A stretch of DNA of 64,000 nucleotides, from the NCBI GenBank assembly GCA_002104905.1, contig MCFE01000061.1:124001-188000 (forward strand), read 5' to 3'. The notes beneath the pieces are model-generated. The model did not search any database and was not told the DNA's origin. It worked only from the letters and a program-made list of their open reading frames with translations. Below are positions 35,130 to 46,582 of the stretch, piece after piece (positions within the stretch are counted from its first letter, which is position 1; the number at the start of each line of letters is the position of its first letter). The stretch comes from Basidiobolus meristosporus CBS 931.73 (Eukaryota; Basidiobolomycota; Basidiobolomycetes; Basidiobolales; Basidiobolaceae). The translations under genes and the position numbers were made by a program.

Positions 35130-36390
35130 CCAATTCGCGTACCAGTGCTTCGCACCAATTAACCTTTTCCCTCATTTAGAATATGGGATCACCATCCGTA
35201 TCCCATTGTGCACATGTAATTTGGTTGTAAATATCTAATATAAAGCAAATGCTATTATGAAACTTGCCGTTTCCTACTTAGATGCACACCGCCTGACTTT
35301 TCCTTGGTATCACGACCGATCGGGATCTAGTGAGCGATATGGAATAAATATAGCCCTGATCCAGCGATAACTTCCAAGCGCAACGCCATGTTGTTAGTCT
35401 AGACCTTATCAGGTGGATACTGGTCGTTTAGAGGCTTTCATTGGATGTCACCTGCACAGCCCTGATACACGAAGAGTTTGGGGTCCTAGCCTGCCTATCC
35501 TGCCTCATTATACACTGGTGATTCACAGTAGGGTGGCTGAATGGTCGTGTGCCAGCATGATTCACGTGCCTTCAACAGGCTAAATGTTGTTCCCTGCGCT
35601 TAATTGTATGCAGGATATGGCGAGCTAGTAGCCACGGCTTACAAGGGTAGGTTTCAAGCGATGGAAGAATGATTCCTTAACCACAAGAGAAGTTCTATCT
35701 CATCACCGAAATATTTGCGTTGGTCAGGGGGAGGCTGATGTGGTGTCTAGTAAGAAACAAAATCCAACGGGCGGTGGTGAAGCAATTTACCAAAGTGTGG
35801 GGCGAAAGATTCAGCCATATCTCTAAAATCCCAAACCTATAATCCTTTTTGCTGTTTGAGGTGAATCAACGAATGAAACAGCTGTTCAGCATTCTTCAAA
35901 TCAGACCTAAACTTGGTAAGTCTGAACTAATGTCTTGGACATCACATCCAATATTTAACCGATAGAACAATTTCATACATGTGAGCAGAAAGTGCACCGC
36001 TTCTGAAGACGTGATAGAGACCCGATCAGTCTCGCCTAACCCCATGAGTGATGTGTAATTGTTTTCACAGTATCCGTACCTTTCAATCGGGATGGTCTAG
36101 ATATTTACGCTGATCACGTCATCAAACTGAATCAACTTCCCACTCGAGACACTTCAAGAGGCCAAGTGAGGTAGTAATGAGGTAGTGGTGAGGTGGTGAT
36201 GAGGTAGTGGTAAGGTAGCAGGGTATAGCTTGGTGATGATGGCTGCCTGTTCAGATTCTCAACTTTATTGAAGTCACAAAATCATTGATATCTTCGACTT
36301 TCCGCTTGACCCCGGCCATGATTCTATTATCCAGGGTGGCCGCTTTCTTAAACGACTTAATGTGGAAATTGTCCATCGAAAAGGTCCAAA
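35130..36390. other. Intergenic between GPCR and Nudix gene
   Basis: About 1.26 kb containing an 11-base minisatellite at 36167-36221 in the upstream region of the Nudix gene. No gene recognised. Confidence 0.5.
36167..36221. repeat. Minisatellite, 5 copies of an 11-base unit
   Basis: Five tandem copies of a unit close to TGAGGTAGTGG, with single-base differences, about 170 bases before the start codon of the Nudix gene. Purine-rich on the plus strand. Confidence 0.85.
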
Positions 36391-37561
36391 ATGTCTGCTA
36401 ATAGTTATCTGGATATACTTCATAGTATAGATCCCGTAGCCAACGAAGATTTAAAGGCGTACGCCCCGTTTATCGTCGATGGTATAAAGGTGGGGTTACT
36501 GGAAGAAAAAGTATGCCAGAAAATCCTCGAGTATGGTCATCTTGTAGACAATCAGTTGCTGGTGACGTCAAATGAGGAGGGTCAAGCCTATGTCACTTTT
36601 TCAGCTTCAGTAACGGATTCCAACAATCGTACCAAGATTTTAAAAACATTGACGGTAATGTGGGCTCAAAAAGAAATGTTTTCCCCCGCCTTACTCAATT
36701 GTTAACAGGAGGCTTGGAGGGAAGCAGCGGAGTTCAATACATTGGCAGGTAAAGGATTGTTTACTCCTCTTTCTTATCCCTCGTTCTCATCAAAATTTGA
36801 GGCTGGAGAGGAGAACTATTTGCGATACACGGTGACCCAAATGACCCGAGAGGATTCTTCTTTGAGTTGGAACGCTCTGCCAGTCCAATTTTTGGAATTG
36901 GTACATACGGATCGCATTTGAACGGATTGGTTCGCACCGAAAACAAACTACCGAAAGTGTGGATTGGTCAACGTGCAGCGAGTAAACAAACGTGGCCCAA
37001 CTTCCTGGACAATACTGTAATTCCTCCCTGCCTCGCAACCCGCAATCTTCTTTCTAATATAAAAGCCTGTAGGTAGGTGGGGGGATCTCGTCTGGGTGCT
37101 CGCCGAAGGAAATTATTATCAAGGAATCCATGGAGGAGGCAGGGATACCCAGTGAACTGGCTACCAACGCAGTGCTAACAGGCACTGTAAGCTATATGAT
37201 TGCCGCTCTAGGCCTGGAGCAATCGACACTGTAAAGAGCAAATCCACTTAGATATATATCAGAATACGGTTGACCTGTATTCATCCCTTTTAGATTTGTG
37301 TATGATCTCTATCTACCAGATGATTTCCAACCAGTCCCCCAGGACGGAGAAGTTGGCGCCTATTACCTGTACAGTTTCGAAGAGATTGAGCAGCTGCTGT
37401 TGGATGGGAAGTTCATGCCCGATGCCGCGATAGTCATAATTGATCTTTTCATTAGATTCGGGTATCTTACACCAGAAACCAACCCACACTATCAGCTCTT
37501 AGTGTATGGGATACATCGCAGGCTAGAAGTGCCTCCTATGTCTTTAGCAAGGTCGTCTTGA
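36391..37561 (+). CDS. DUF4743/Nudix protein, thiamine-pyrophosphokinase-related (Tnr3-N/YJR142W-like)
   Basis: Multi-exon gene. Exon 1 starts MSANSYLDILHSIDPVANED. A DUF4743 part follows (TLTEAWREAAEFNTLAG, then GELFAIHGDPNDPRGFFFELERS and IFGIGTYGSHLNGLV). The Nudix part reads KVWIGQRAASKQTWPNFLDN spliced to VGGGISSG, then the motif core KESMEEAGI, and ends FVYDLYLPDDFQPVPQDGEV...SFEEIEQLLLDGKFMPDAAIVIIDLF. The Nudix box is degenerate before the core (no canonical Glu seven residues upstream of the Lys-Glu), as in relatives. Yeast YJR142W and Tnr3-N-type proteins act on oxidised or damaged thiamine diphosphates. Exons join in phase at each splice I read. Confidence 0.88.
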
Positions 37562-38190
37562 TATCAAATAGACCCGCATGTCATGTAGATTGATACCTGT
37601 TTTGCCTGATCACTGGGTGATATACGTGTGTATAGAGGGTGATCCGGGGTTTTGAGAATAAAGCGGGATCAAACGAAGTTTGTCACAGACCATACATCAG
37701 TTACTTTATAGGTTGCCGTAAATGACTCCGACTATCATGTTGATCATCCATCTAATATGAATGCCCCGAGCTCATCAACTAATAGGCCGTTTCAAAGGTA
37801 CCTGCAGGTGGTTTCCATTCAGGATTGGTTGGCATCAGCCACAGATGGATCCCAGCCCCCCACCTAATGGTGATTCCTGAGCATCCCCAGCCATCACACG
37901 ATGTGCGATCTTTCAAAGCGACAGAGACCATCGGGCAGAAACGATACTGAAAGGGTGCAGTTTAATAATTGTATCCCGAACACAAGGTCGTAGGCTTGTC
38001 AGAAATACAGAAGACTATTGCTCTTCAGACAGAAGCACAGATGCGAATGATTAAATCAGGAATTCGATCAGCATGATACTCGGTATCTAAAATTGGCTTG
38101 CATGCAAGTGGTACAATTCATCAAAAGATAATAATAAAAGATAAGCCGTTTGATATTATGGCGCTGGGAAGTCAGATGAGTGGAAGATGG
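37562..38190. other. Intergenic, convergent ends
   Basis: About 630 bases between the Nudix gene and the HExxH gene, which converge. Nothing recognised. Confidence 0.45.
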
Positions 38191-39505
38191 TTATTGACCC
38201 TTTAGAGGGTATCTCCTTTTGAGGATATCGACCCAAGACTCGGGCTTTGGGTTGATGCGGTACCCGAGTGTTCGCATCATTGTAGTCAGTCGAGGTCCAA
38301 TAGGGCCTGCCACGTATTGGCCTCCAATATCAACATCAGTCAGCAGATTCTCGCCAAACAGCTGGGTGAATCGCATCAGGAAGTCCGAGGTGTTTGAATA
38401 GGTGGTGTAGTCCAAATGGGTAATGCCCGAGCCTGGGATGAATGGGTTGAGGGAGGTCTCCAGGACGATGTCGTCGGCCTTGCTGGCCTTCTTGCCGACC
38501 CTAAACGTAATGGCATTCTTGGTGGTGGCTAGTTTATGGAAATGCGATGCAACGGTGGATTGGCGTGACTGGTTGAATGCCCTCATAAACTCGGTTTCGT
38601 TTTGGAAAACGGTTCCGGGTGGTACAAAGCTGTTCAACGCCTTCGTATAGTGCGAGATCGATCTGGAGGTATGGGCTTCAACCAAGTATCGGTCGAACGC
38701 TGCCTCGATAAATCCATGAAAGACCAGCTTTCCATCCTCCCTCTTTGAGAACCTGGGGAACGGGGTAAAGCCCTGAGAGTACGGGGTGAAGTACTGGATC
38801 CAGTTCGTGGTGACCCCCAGTCCATGGAATAGCTCGTGCGTAATTGCATACAAGAAGTCGTTCTGATCACGGTTTATGAAGTGACCGTCATCCATAAACC
38901 AGAAGTTGGCATCAGAGTTGAAAAAAGCGTTGATGTCCGAGGAGCTGTATTGGGGATGCTCTTTCAGTTTCATCTGCTTCAGTAACGCTTGAGGATACAT
39001 TCTCATCACACCATCTGAATCAACAAAGGGAATGGATCTTGCTGGATTAGCGGCCCCTAAAGGAGTATCAATCCAGATCAATATCAGTCCAACTCAAGAA
39101 TCACAGAACGACATTACCTGCAGCACCAAAGTCTCCACAGCCCACATTTAACTCCTTGCAGAACGAAATGAACGATACGTTAACGGCCACTGGCTCCTCC
39201 AAAGTAATCACATTCGTGATTAGGTCAAAGGCAGTCTCCAAGCTTCGGCGAACTTTACCGCATTGATCGTTTTGTACTGAGCACTTGAAGTCCAGCTCAA
39301 AGCGAGCGCTCTTCTTTCTCTTACCAGTAAGGCATCTCTTGGACAGTCCTTCATGGGGTCTCACGAGGTTGCAGTCTACCTCAACACCGTGGAAATCTCG
39401 TACCGGGTTTGGATAGTCAATGCAACTAGGTGGAGGCACATCTAGTGCCAGAGAGAGCCCGAAAGTGCACAGTAGCAGCAGAGCACCGAAGTTTCCTCGA
39501 ACCAT
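38191..39505 (-). CDS. Secreted HExxH metalloprotease-like protein
   Basis: Two exons, one from 39505 to near 39110 and one ending at 38191, joined through a roughly 65-base intron to give GDFGAAG-GAANPARSIPF. A clear signal peptide opens the protein (MVRGNFGALLLLCTFGLSLA). The mature part has several cysteines before the zinc motif. The zinc-binding helix reads AITHELFHGLGVTTNW, an HExxHxxG pattern as in metzincins, but the expected third His/Asp ligand is Thr. Similar secreted proteins are widespread in early fungi as uncharacterised orphans (from memory, not checked). It may be an active gluzincin-like or metzincin-like peptidase with a distant third ligand, or an inactive relative. Confidence 0.7.
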
Positions 39506-41135
39506 TTTCCAGTGATATTTACCTTTGGCCGAGTTACGTTGTCAGCGAATTGGGAGAAAGGGGCGATGGAGGCGGGGAGGGATTGGAAGAAACGAAAATG
39601 CTACAGAAAAATCACGATCAAGTGGAGTTTAAGTACATGCGCGAAGGAGATTTTTGGAACGGTCGCTCCATAGTAAATTAATGTAGTTGTACATAATAAT
39701 CATCAGTAATTGATCGGGGTTGGAATACGCCCTATGACCTCGAAGGGCGCATCAATTAGTGCCCTCCCACCTCTGACCCTAGCCAATTGCCCAAGCAACT
39801 GTGTGGGTAAGCCCGCCGTGATTACGAGCATATTGCCCACTTTTTGCAAATAACAGGTAGCCTGTCATCTCGAGGCCAATGGACTATGACCTAATATGGT
39901 GGCACAAGGAAGGATCTCTTGGAGTCATGTAGTTTGTGTATTTACTAATTTGAGAACGCTGATTATTATTGAACAGCGGGCACGGGGCAACCCGATTGGC
40001 CTCCGCGGCCAGGAGGCAATGGTGCTAGTGTCTTCAGTATTTTTATACACATCAGATCAGGCTTGGCATCTATTTTGAGCTCCTAAAAATAAGCACCAAA
40101 TGATTGTGGTGTAGTGGAGCAAGGCCCTGAGCTTGTAGAGACATCTGTTTTCAGCACAGCTGCTCCAAGTAGACGATGCCAATGGTATTTGTCGGGAATG
40201 AATTCGCTTACAGCTCGGGTGTGAATGCAGCCAATACATCATGAGATGGTGGTTTCTGACACCCGCTGCTGGCTGTAGAGGATTCATCGGCAAGCTGGCT
40301 TGATTAGGACGTGGTGTGTCGATATCCGTAACAGCAGCGTCTCCTTGAGCGAAGATCAAGTGGCACTTTTCTTTCCTTAAAATCCTCAGATCTTCATTCC
40401 ATTTGTAGGAATGTTGCCACAAGTATTACCGGCCCTGGAAATGGTCCGTTGAAGTGGTAACATTAAAAATCATCATCAATTTGCGTATACCGTTCGCAGT
40501 GTGGTACAACAGACACCCGGCTTTTCCTTCGAAGATCTGAATGCCACAAGGCTGCTCGTCGATGCACGGCATTACCACCGCATAATCCATCTGAAACACA
40601 TGGCAATCGAATCACTGTACTCTATTAGGTGCCATCGGACACAACCCAAACCAGCACGAGTCGTGCTTTCTGGAGTATTACCAGAGATGGCATCTGCCCA
40701 GAGAGAGGGTGCACAGCGGCTGATTTCACATTACCATTCTCTACAGCGTATGGTAAACACTAGATCGGGAGGAGCGGGGCAGGACGCACAGTCTGTGTGT
40801 GGCCCAGGGAAGCACCGAGGCTCGCTGGACACCACCTCGTTTGCCATGGAGTAATGTTGCCGTTGTGTTTCATGGCTCACATTTGTGTCGCGTTGAAATT
40901 GATTCCGCCCTTGGTAGATTGATTGAATCAGCCCTGATTAATGTGCTCCTACGTATCATCAATCAACACTGAGATTGCTTACCGAGTACATCGAGGCTCT
41001 GAGCTACATACGTCACTGGCCGATTTTACTGCAGCACGGTGCAGATCAAGCCAACACAGGTAATTAATCGGGGTGGCTTTCGATTCTGGGTTGGTAACTA
41101 TACTACAGTTTTTCCACCACTTCAGCAAGATCAGA
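39506..41135. other. Intergenic upstream of the CPSF-A gene
   Basis: About 1.6 kb. The open frame at 40501-40854 (plus) has mixed composition and no family match and was not called. Divergent promoters of the HExxH and CPSF-A genes should be here. Confidence 0.45.
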
Positions 41136-44100
41136 ATGGCAATACGCAATGAGGCGGCTGATATCAACCACACCTTTCGCCTATATGCCAAAAATGCACT
41201 CAATAGCTGTGTGGTGCGCCAAATAACGTGTTGCGCCCTTCGATCCAAGGAGCGAAGTGATGTTATATTTGCCAAGGTTCGCTTGAGAAGTCAACCAGTG
41301 GAAGTAAATCTTATTAAATTTGGCTCTGCACCCAACTTGTTAGGAAACTTGCTTACAGCTACTTAGAATCAATCTGGATGAGAGTTTGAGCTCGTTGCTA
41401 GAGCAGCACGTGTTCGGAATCGTGAAGGACATGAAGCTCTTACGATGCTCGTTTAGGCGAGGAAACGACAATTCCCCCGATGAGCAGACAATTCGCAGTA
41501 GTCACCCAAAACCAGCCCCCATGTCAGGAAAGATCGCTGGGGATGATGTGTTGGTGTTCCTATCTGATTCAGGTGTATTGTCCTTTATTTCATATGAAGA
41601 ATTGGACCAGGGAAGAGGAAAGTTCAGCATTGTCAAAGAGGTTCGCTCACCCCACAGCTCGTTCTATATCCTTTTGCGCTGACACCTACCCATACGTGCG
41701 ATAGTTGTATTTGGCTCCTCCAGGCCTTGGCCATAAATATTTAGGCCGTTCGCTCTGTGTAGACCCTTTGTGAGTATTTGTATTGCTGGAGAAATGGACA
41801 TCGTATTTACCGAAGCTCCCCACAGATCGCGCGCTCTGGCTGTAGCCGCGTGGCAGGATTTGGTCAAAGTATATATGCTGACGCAGCACCAAAGTCGGGA
41901 AAATTTCGAACCCATCAAAGAGGCATGTAGAAAGCCTGTTTCAAGGACATTTCACGCATCTAACGATCCGTAAATGCACAGGAAAGGCTGTTAGAGGTCA
42001 AAGGCATAATCTGGAACATGGCTTTTCTTTATCCCACCGCAAACGAGAAAGAGAGACTGCTGCTAGCATTGGTTGTGTTTGAGTATGATCGTTCGAGGCT
42101 CGCTTATAACTGCCAACAAATATTCACCAAGGTTGATTCAGTGATGTTGAGAAATCGGCCTCCATAATGCTCTATCAGTTTTGGTCGAATGAACCACTCC
42201 AGAAAGCCGAGCTATATGGCAAACTTCCATTAGGAAAAGGTAAGGCCCAGAACGCTTGCAAGGGCTGCACTTTCGCACAGTTTTAATGGCTTCTGGCTTT
42301 TAGACTTCCCTCTACCGCTCCATTTGGTTCCGCTGCCCCATCATCCAGAAACTTTTCTTCTTATCAATGTAAGCCAGACAAGGTCGTGGCTATCTAGCGG
42401 GTGATTCTAACGAACATTCTATAGGAGCGACAGATATCATTCTTACAAGCGGACGATATAACCTGTGGCAATGTCAATTATTATAAATTAAACCTGCCCC
42501 CCACCTATGGAACTGCTACCGAAGGTAAGCGAGGCCAATCATACCAAGTCTGGCCTGACTATTAATTGTCTGTTTACAGCTCCTTTGATCACATCGTATG
42601 CATTGCCCTCCGAGTTGCCACCTCTTTCATCTGGACTTTCTTCGGCTGTTGCGTCTACTCAATATCTGTATCTTGGTACAGATAAAGGCGACTTGTACAA
42701 AGTACTTGTAACTGGCGAGCCATATGTTGAGCTTCAGTTGCTGGGAAAGCTAAATCCCATTGGGGAGGCTATGCATGTCATAGCTACGAACGATCAGCAA
42801 GGAGACCTACTAGCAATCTCAGGTGAAATGGCCAATGGGTCTGTAGTAACGGTAGGATGGAGTAGGCAAGGGTCGCATCTCACCCCACAACTAATCGGTT
42901 TACTCTTGACTAGGTTGACCATTTCAACAACGTCAATATAAGAGCAGAGATTCTCAATTGGTCACCGGTGCTTGATTTTGTTTCATTAGATTATTACAAT
43001 GAACAGCATGATTCGTTGTATCTATGCTGTGGTGGAAGCTTGGGTGGCTCAATACGGGAGATCAGAAATGGCGTTGGTGTTACAACTATCGTTTCAACTG
43101 GAGCTGACTTTGGAAGGTACTCCTTCTAAGAAAATGCAACGGAGATTGCATACGAACGCGTATTCCCTAACGCACCCATTTCAAAATAGCGCCAATCGCT
43201 TGTGGAGTCTAAAGACGAATGCCTCTGATGTCAACGACTCGTTTCTTGTTATATCTTTCGTGCACGAAACGAGGCTAATGTACTCCGGAGGTTCGGTTTA
43301 TTTATTCTCAAGTAGGATGGTGCTCCGAGTATGTATTAACAGATAGTTGGTTAGCTGGGGAATTGGAGGATGTTAGTGATAGGAGTGGGTTTGACCTCGA
43401 GCAGTCCACCATCGGTACTGGTGTTCTCCACACCACCGGGTATCTCGTACAGATATGTCATAGAGCTGTAATTGTCACCCACCCAAACCTGAACGATGAT
43501 GAGCTAGGTAGTTGAAGGAGTTGTATAATTGTCTGCCGTTGATGTTTAACATTCCCCGTAACAAGCTTCGAGTTCTGCTAAGTGGACATCTCCGGATGGT
43601 GCCACGATTACTGTTGGATTCACCGTTGAAAACAACGTCATATTGGGGCTTTCATCTAATCAAACCCATTCGCTTGTTATGCTTGCTGTGAACATTGATC
43701 CCTCGACGTAAATTTACTATACATCACTGTATCGACTGAAAGCATCATTAACTCTTGTTTTGGCCCGTATAGAAATGACATCTCCTTTGCGTTGGTGACT
43801 AGTGTAGAGCTGGAGCATGAGCCCTGTTCGATTGATTGTATCTCTTCTGAGTAAGGGCGCCTGAAAGCATGTGAATCCTTCCTGATGCTCTAAATAACCT
43901 GCCACTTAGTATTGTCGCACCGTTCCCTATTTGCTTAATCGGAACATACAAGCCGTCGATCGAAATCTATGGGATAAACTCGACATTTGGATTTGAGCTC
44001 CTCCATTCGGAATCTCTAGGTCGGCAATCACTAGGACCATGATTCGTTTTCACGTATTAACCAGACGACAGCTAGTTATTCCTCGGAAGGAATCAACATT

Positions 44101-46452
44101 CCCCAGTCTACGGCGTTTGTAGGGACTGAGCAAATGCATTTCTTAGCAGGTATCTCTCCATTTACCAAACGGTGATTCGATCGTATTGTATAGCTTGGAT
44201 TTTAAGGTTTACGCGATGGGACAATCATTCAATATTCATGGAGCTGGTCAACAGGTAATGCACTTGGCCTTCGGGAATGCACCGAAACAGCCACTAACCT
44301 GGCCGCTCTGTTGCCTTGCAGATGTGGGGAAGCCTATCCTGACTTCGCCTTCAAGCCGTAAAATCGGGGTATTCCCGGTGCAAATCATATATCCACAAAA
44401 CCGAGTACACTCCAACTATGTATTGGTCTTTTCGGACCGTGCGTGGAAAATCATCTCTACCTCTAACGGGCTAGCCTTCGACAGTATCTCGTTTAATCAA
44501 CCAGAGCAGGTATGTGTACACAGCAATGACATATCAAGCAATGCTAATCCTGCATGGGGTATATGTCAGATTACTGCGGCCACGTCGTTTGCCGATGGGA
44601 GTGAATGTGATGGCTACTTGACTGTGACCAAGAACGTATTGAACTATGTCTATTTGGACAGCGAAAAGCGCAACAATGTCCGCTATATCGCCAAGGAAAA
44701 TGTATGTCAAAATAGATATTTGACCATCCAAATAGTGCTTACTCAACCGTTTCAACGTTACCCTGAATCACTGCAGACACCAAGACGAATTCTCTATGAT
44801 AAACTGACCGAGAAGTTTCTCATCGCTTGCAATGTGGAGTCCAGCTCACGACCAACAACTATGCTAAAGCTGATCGAACCACTAAGGTAGGAGATTATCC
44901 CAGCGGTCCGACTCTGTGCTATCCTAACAATGGCCTGTCTAGTGGCGAAGCTCTTGCAGAACAAAGAATGAGGGAGCAGGAGATTGTATATTCATTGTGT
45001 GGTATGATAATATCGCGACGATTTTCCTTATTCAACAGCTGACCAAGTACTTGAACAAGTCTGGAACATCCCTGGAAAAAGAAAATACAGGTACATATGT
45101 GTAGGAACCGGAATCCACGATGCGGGATCTATACCCCATCATGGCAGACTCCTCATCTACAACATCAAAAAAAACCCTCCTCGGAAGCAAGCCATTTCGG
45201 TAATTAGCAGGTTGCATTGGCTTGTTTCTGCTGAATGCTTATCTTGAAATCGTACTTTAGGAGGCTGCTACTTATGAACTCAAGCTCGTCTGGGAAAATG
45301 AGCGAGCTGGTGCCGTATACAGTGTTTGTCCATACGAGGATGGGTATGCAATTACCTTCCAACATTCTTAGCCCCTCGTTTTAATCGACTCGAGGTTTAG
45401 GTATCTATTGGTGGCCGCCGGAAAAACACTTTACATGTTTTATCTAGACTTGAATTTAAAAAAGTAAGTTGGCTCTTCTTCCTCAAATTGGTCAGTTTCG
45501 CCTTGACTAACCTATCTCTAGGCTGGTAGAGTGTTGCAAAATCAGTATTCGCTCGCCAGTGGTATCCATTAGCGTCCAAGGCTCTTGGATTAGTGTCGGT
45601 ACTCAGAAGGATTCGGTACTGTTCTACACATTTGATAAAGTGCAACAATCGTTGGAGTTCGTGAGAGGGTGAGTGCATCCGCACATTGAATTGTAAATGC
45701 CATTCTAACGTATCCTAACCATCATCCTTAGTGCGCGCCATTTAAGACTGGTCGCCAACTCCAAATTCATTAGTGAGAAACTGTCTGTGGGAACAGACAA
45801 GCTTGGAACTGTGTTTGGAATGACTTACGGTAAAGCCTAGTAAGGTCCTCGGCCACGTTTTTTATTCCCTAACCTCGCACCTACTTTTATAGATGAAGAA
45901 TCGGTCAGAAGACCCCTCAACGATTCCTTCGCCTTTAACCAAGGCGAAACCACGTTACGGTTGAACATAGGATCCATGGTTTATGAGTCTGCTGAGAACT
46001 GCGCCTACAAGCGCCTTGGTTGGTCAGAAACCACAGGAGAATCCGAGAAAAACAAGCCCTCCATTATTGGATGCTCTATTATCGGAAGCGTGGTCTTATA
46101 CCTGCGTCTAGATGAAAAAGTGTTCTCTACACTGGAGGAGCTTCAAACTATCCTTGCCAAGCACCCATGCACCAGACCGCTACTTGGCAACAATCATTAC
46201 CGATTTCGATCGTTGGTTGTCCCAGCCAAAAACGTTATTGATGGTGAAATGGTATCACAGTTCCTACTCTTGCCTTATCCAACCAAAATGGAAATCATCC
46301 AAGCATCTTGCTTTTTTGATCAAGTTGGGCAGGATCTGGCCGACAGGTCCACTCAGGAGATCCATCCAAATGATGCTGAGCGTACAAGGCATGAATTAGT
46401 TATCGCATGGATTTCACAAATATTACAGGAGCTCAATCAACATTGTAATTAA
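41136..46452 (+). CDS. CPSF-A/Mms1_N family protein (DDB1, Rse1 or CPSF160-like)
   Basis: A large, intron-rich plus-strand gene. The N-terminal Mms1_N region is recognisable: SCVVRQITCCALRSKERSDV, then LLRINLDESLSSLLEQHV, VFGIVKDMKLL and DVLVFLSDSGVLSFISYEE. The middle beta-propeller sequence includes QYLYLGTDKGDLYKVLVTG, and later YVLVFSDRAWKIIST and QRYPESLQTPRRILYDKL, a phrase typical of CPSF-A proteins. The C-terminus (EKVFSTLEELQTILAKHP...LVVPAKNVIDGEMV) is the CPSF_A domain end. These proteins are WD-propeller scaffolds for ubiquitin ligases (DDB1), splicing (SF3b130) or mRNA 3'-end cleavage (CPSF160); I cannot separate them here. The start at 41136 is a choice. About ten introns are implied; exact ends were not all fixed. 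It converges with TERT, 130 bases apart. Confidence 0.8.
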
Positions 46453-46582
46453 CGCGAGGATCTTTTCTCGGCAGGCATCAGTTCTATCAGGGTTTCTTAC
46501 TTTGTAATAAATACTTGGAATTTAGAGATGTACATTCATGACACTTCGGTATATTGCTAATCTGACATCTTCTACGGTTTAG

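Noticed and set aside
40501-40854. 117-codon plus-strand open frame
   Set aside because: No motifs, mixed composition and no in-frame splice partner; judged chance.
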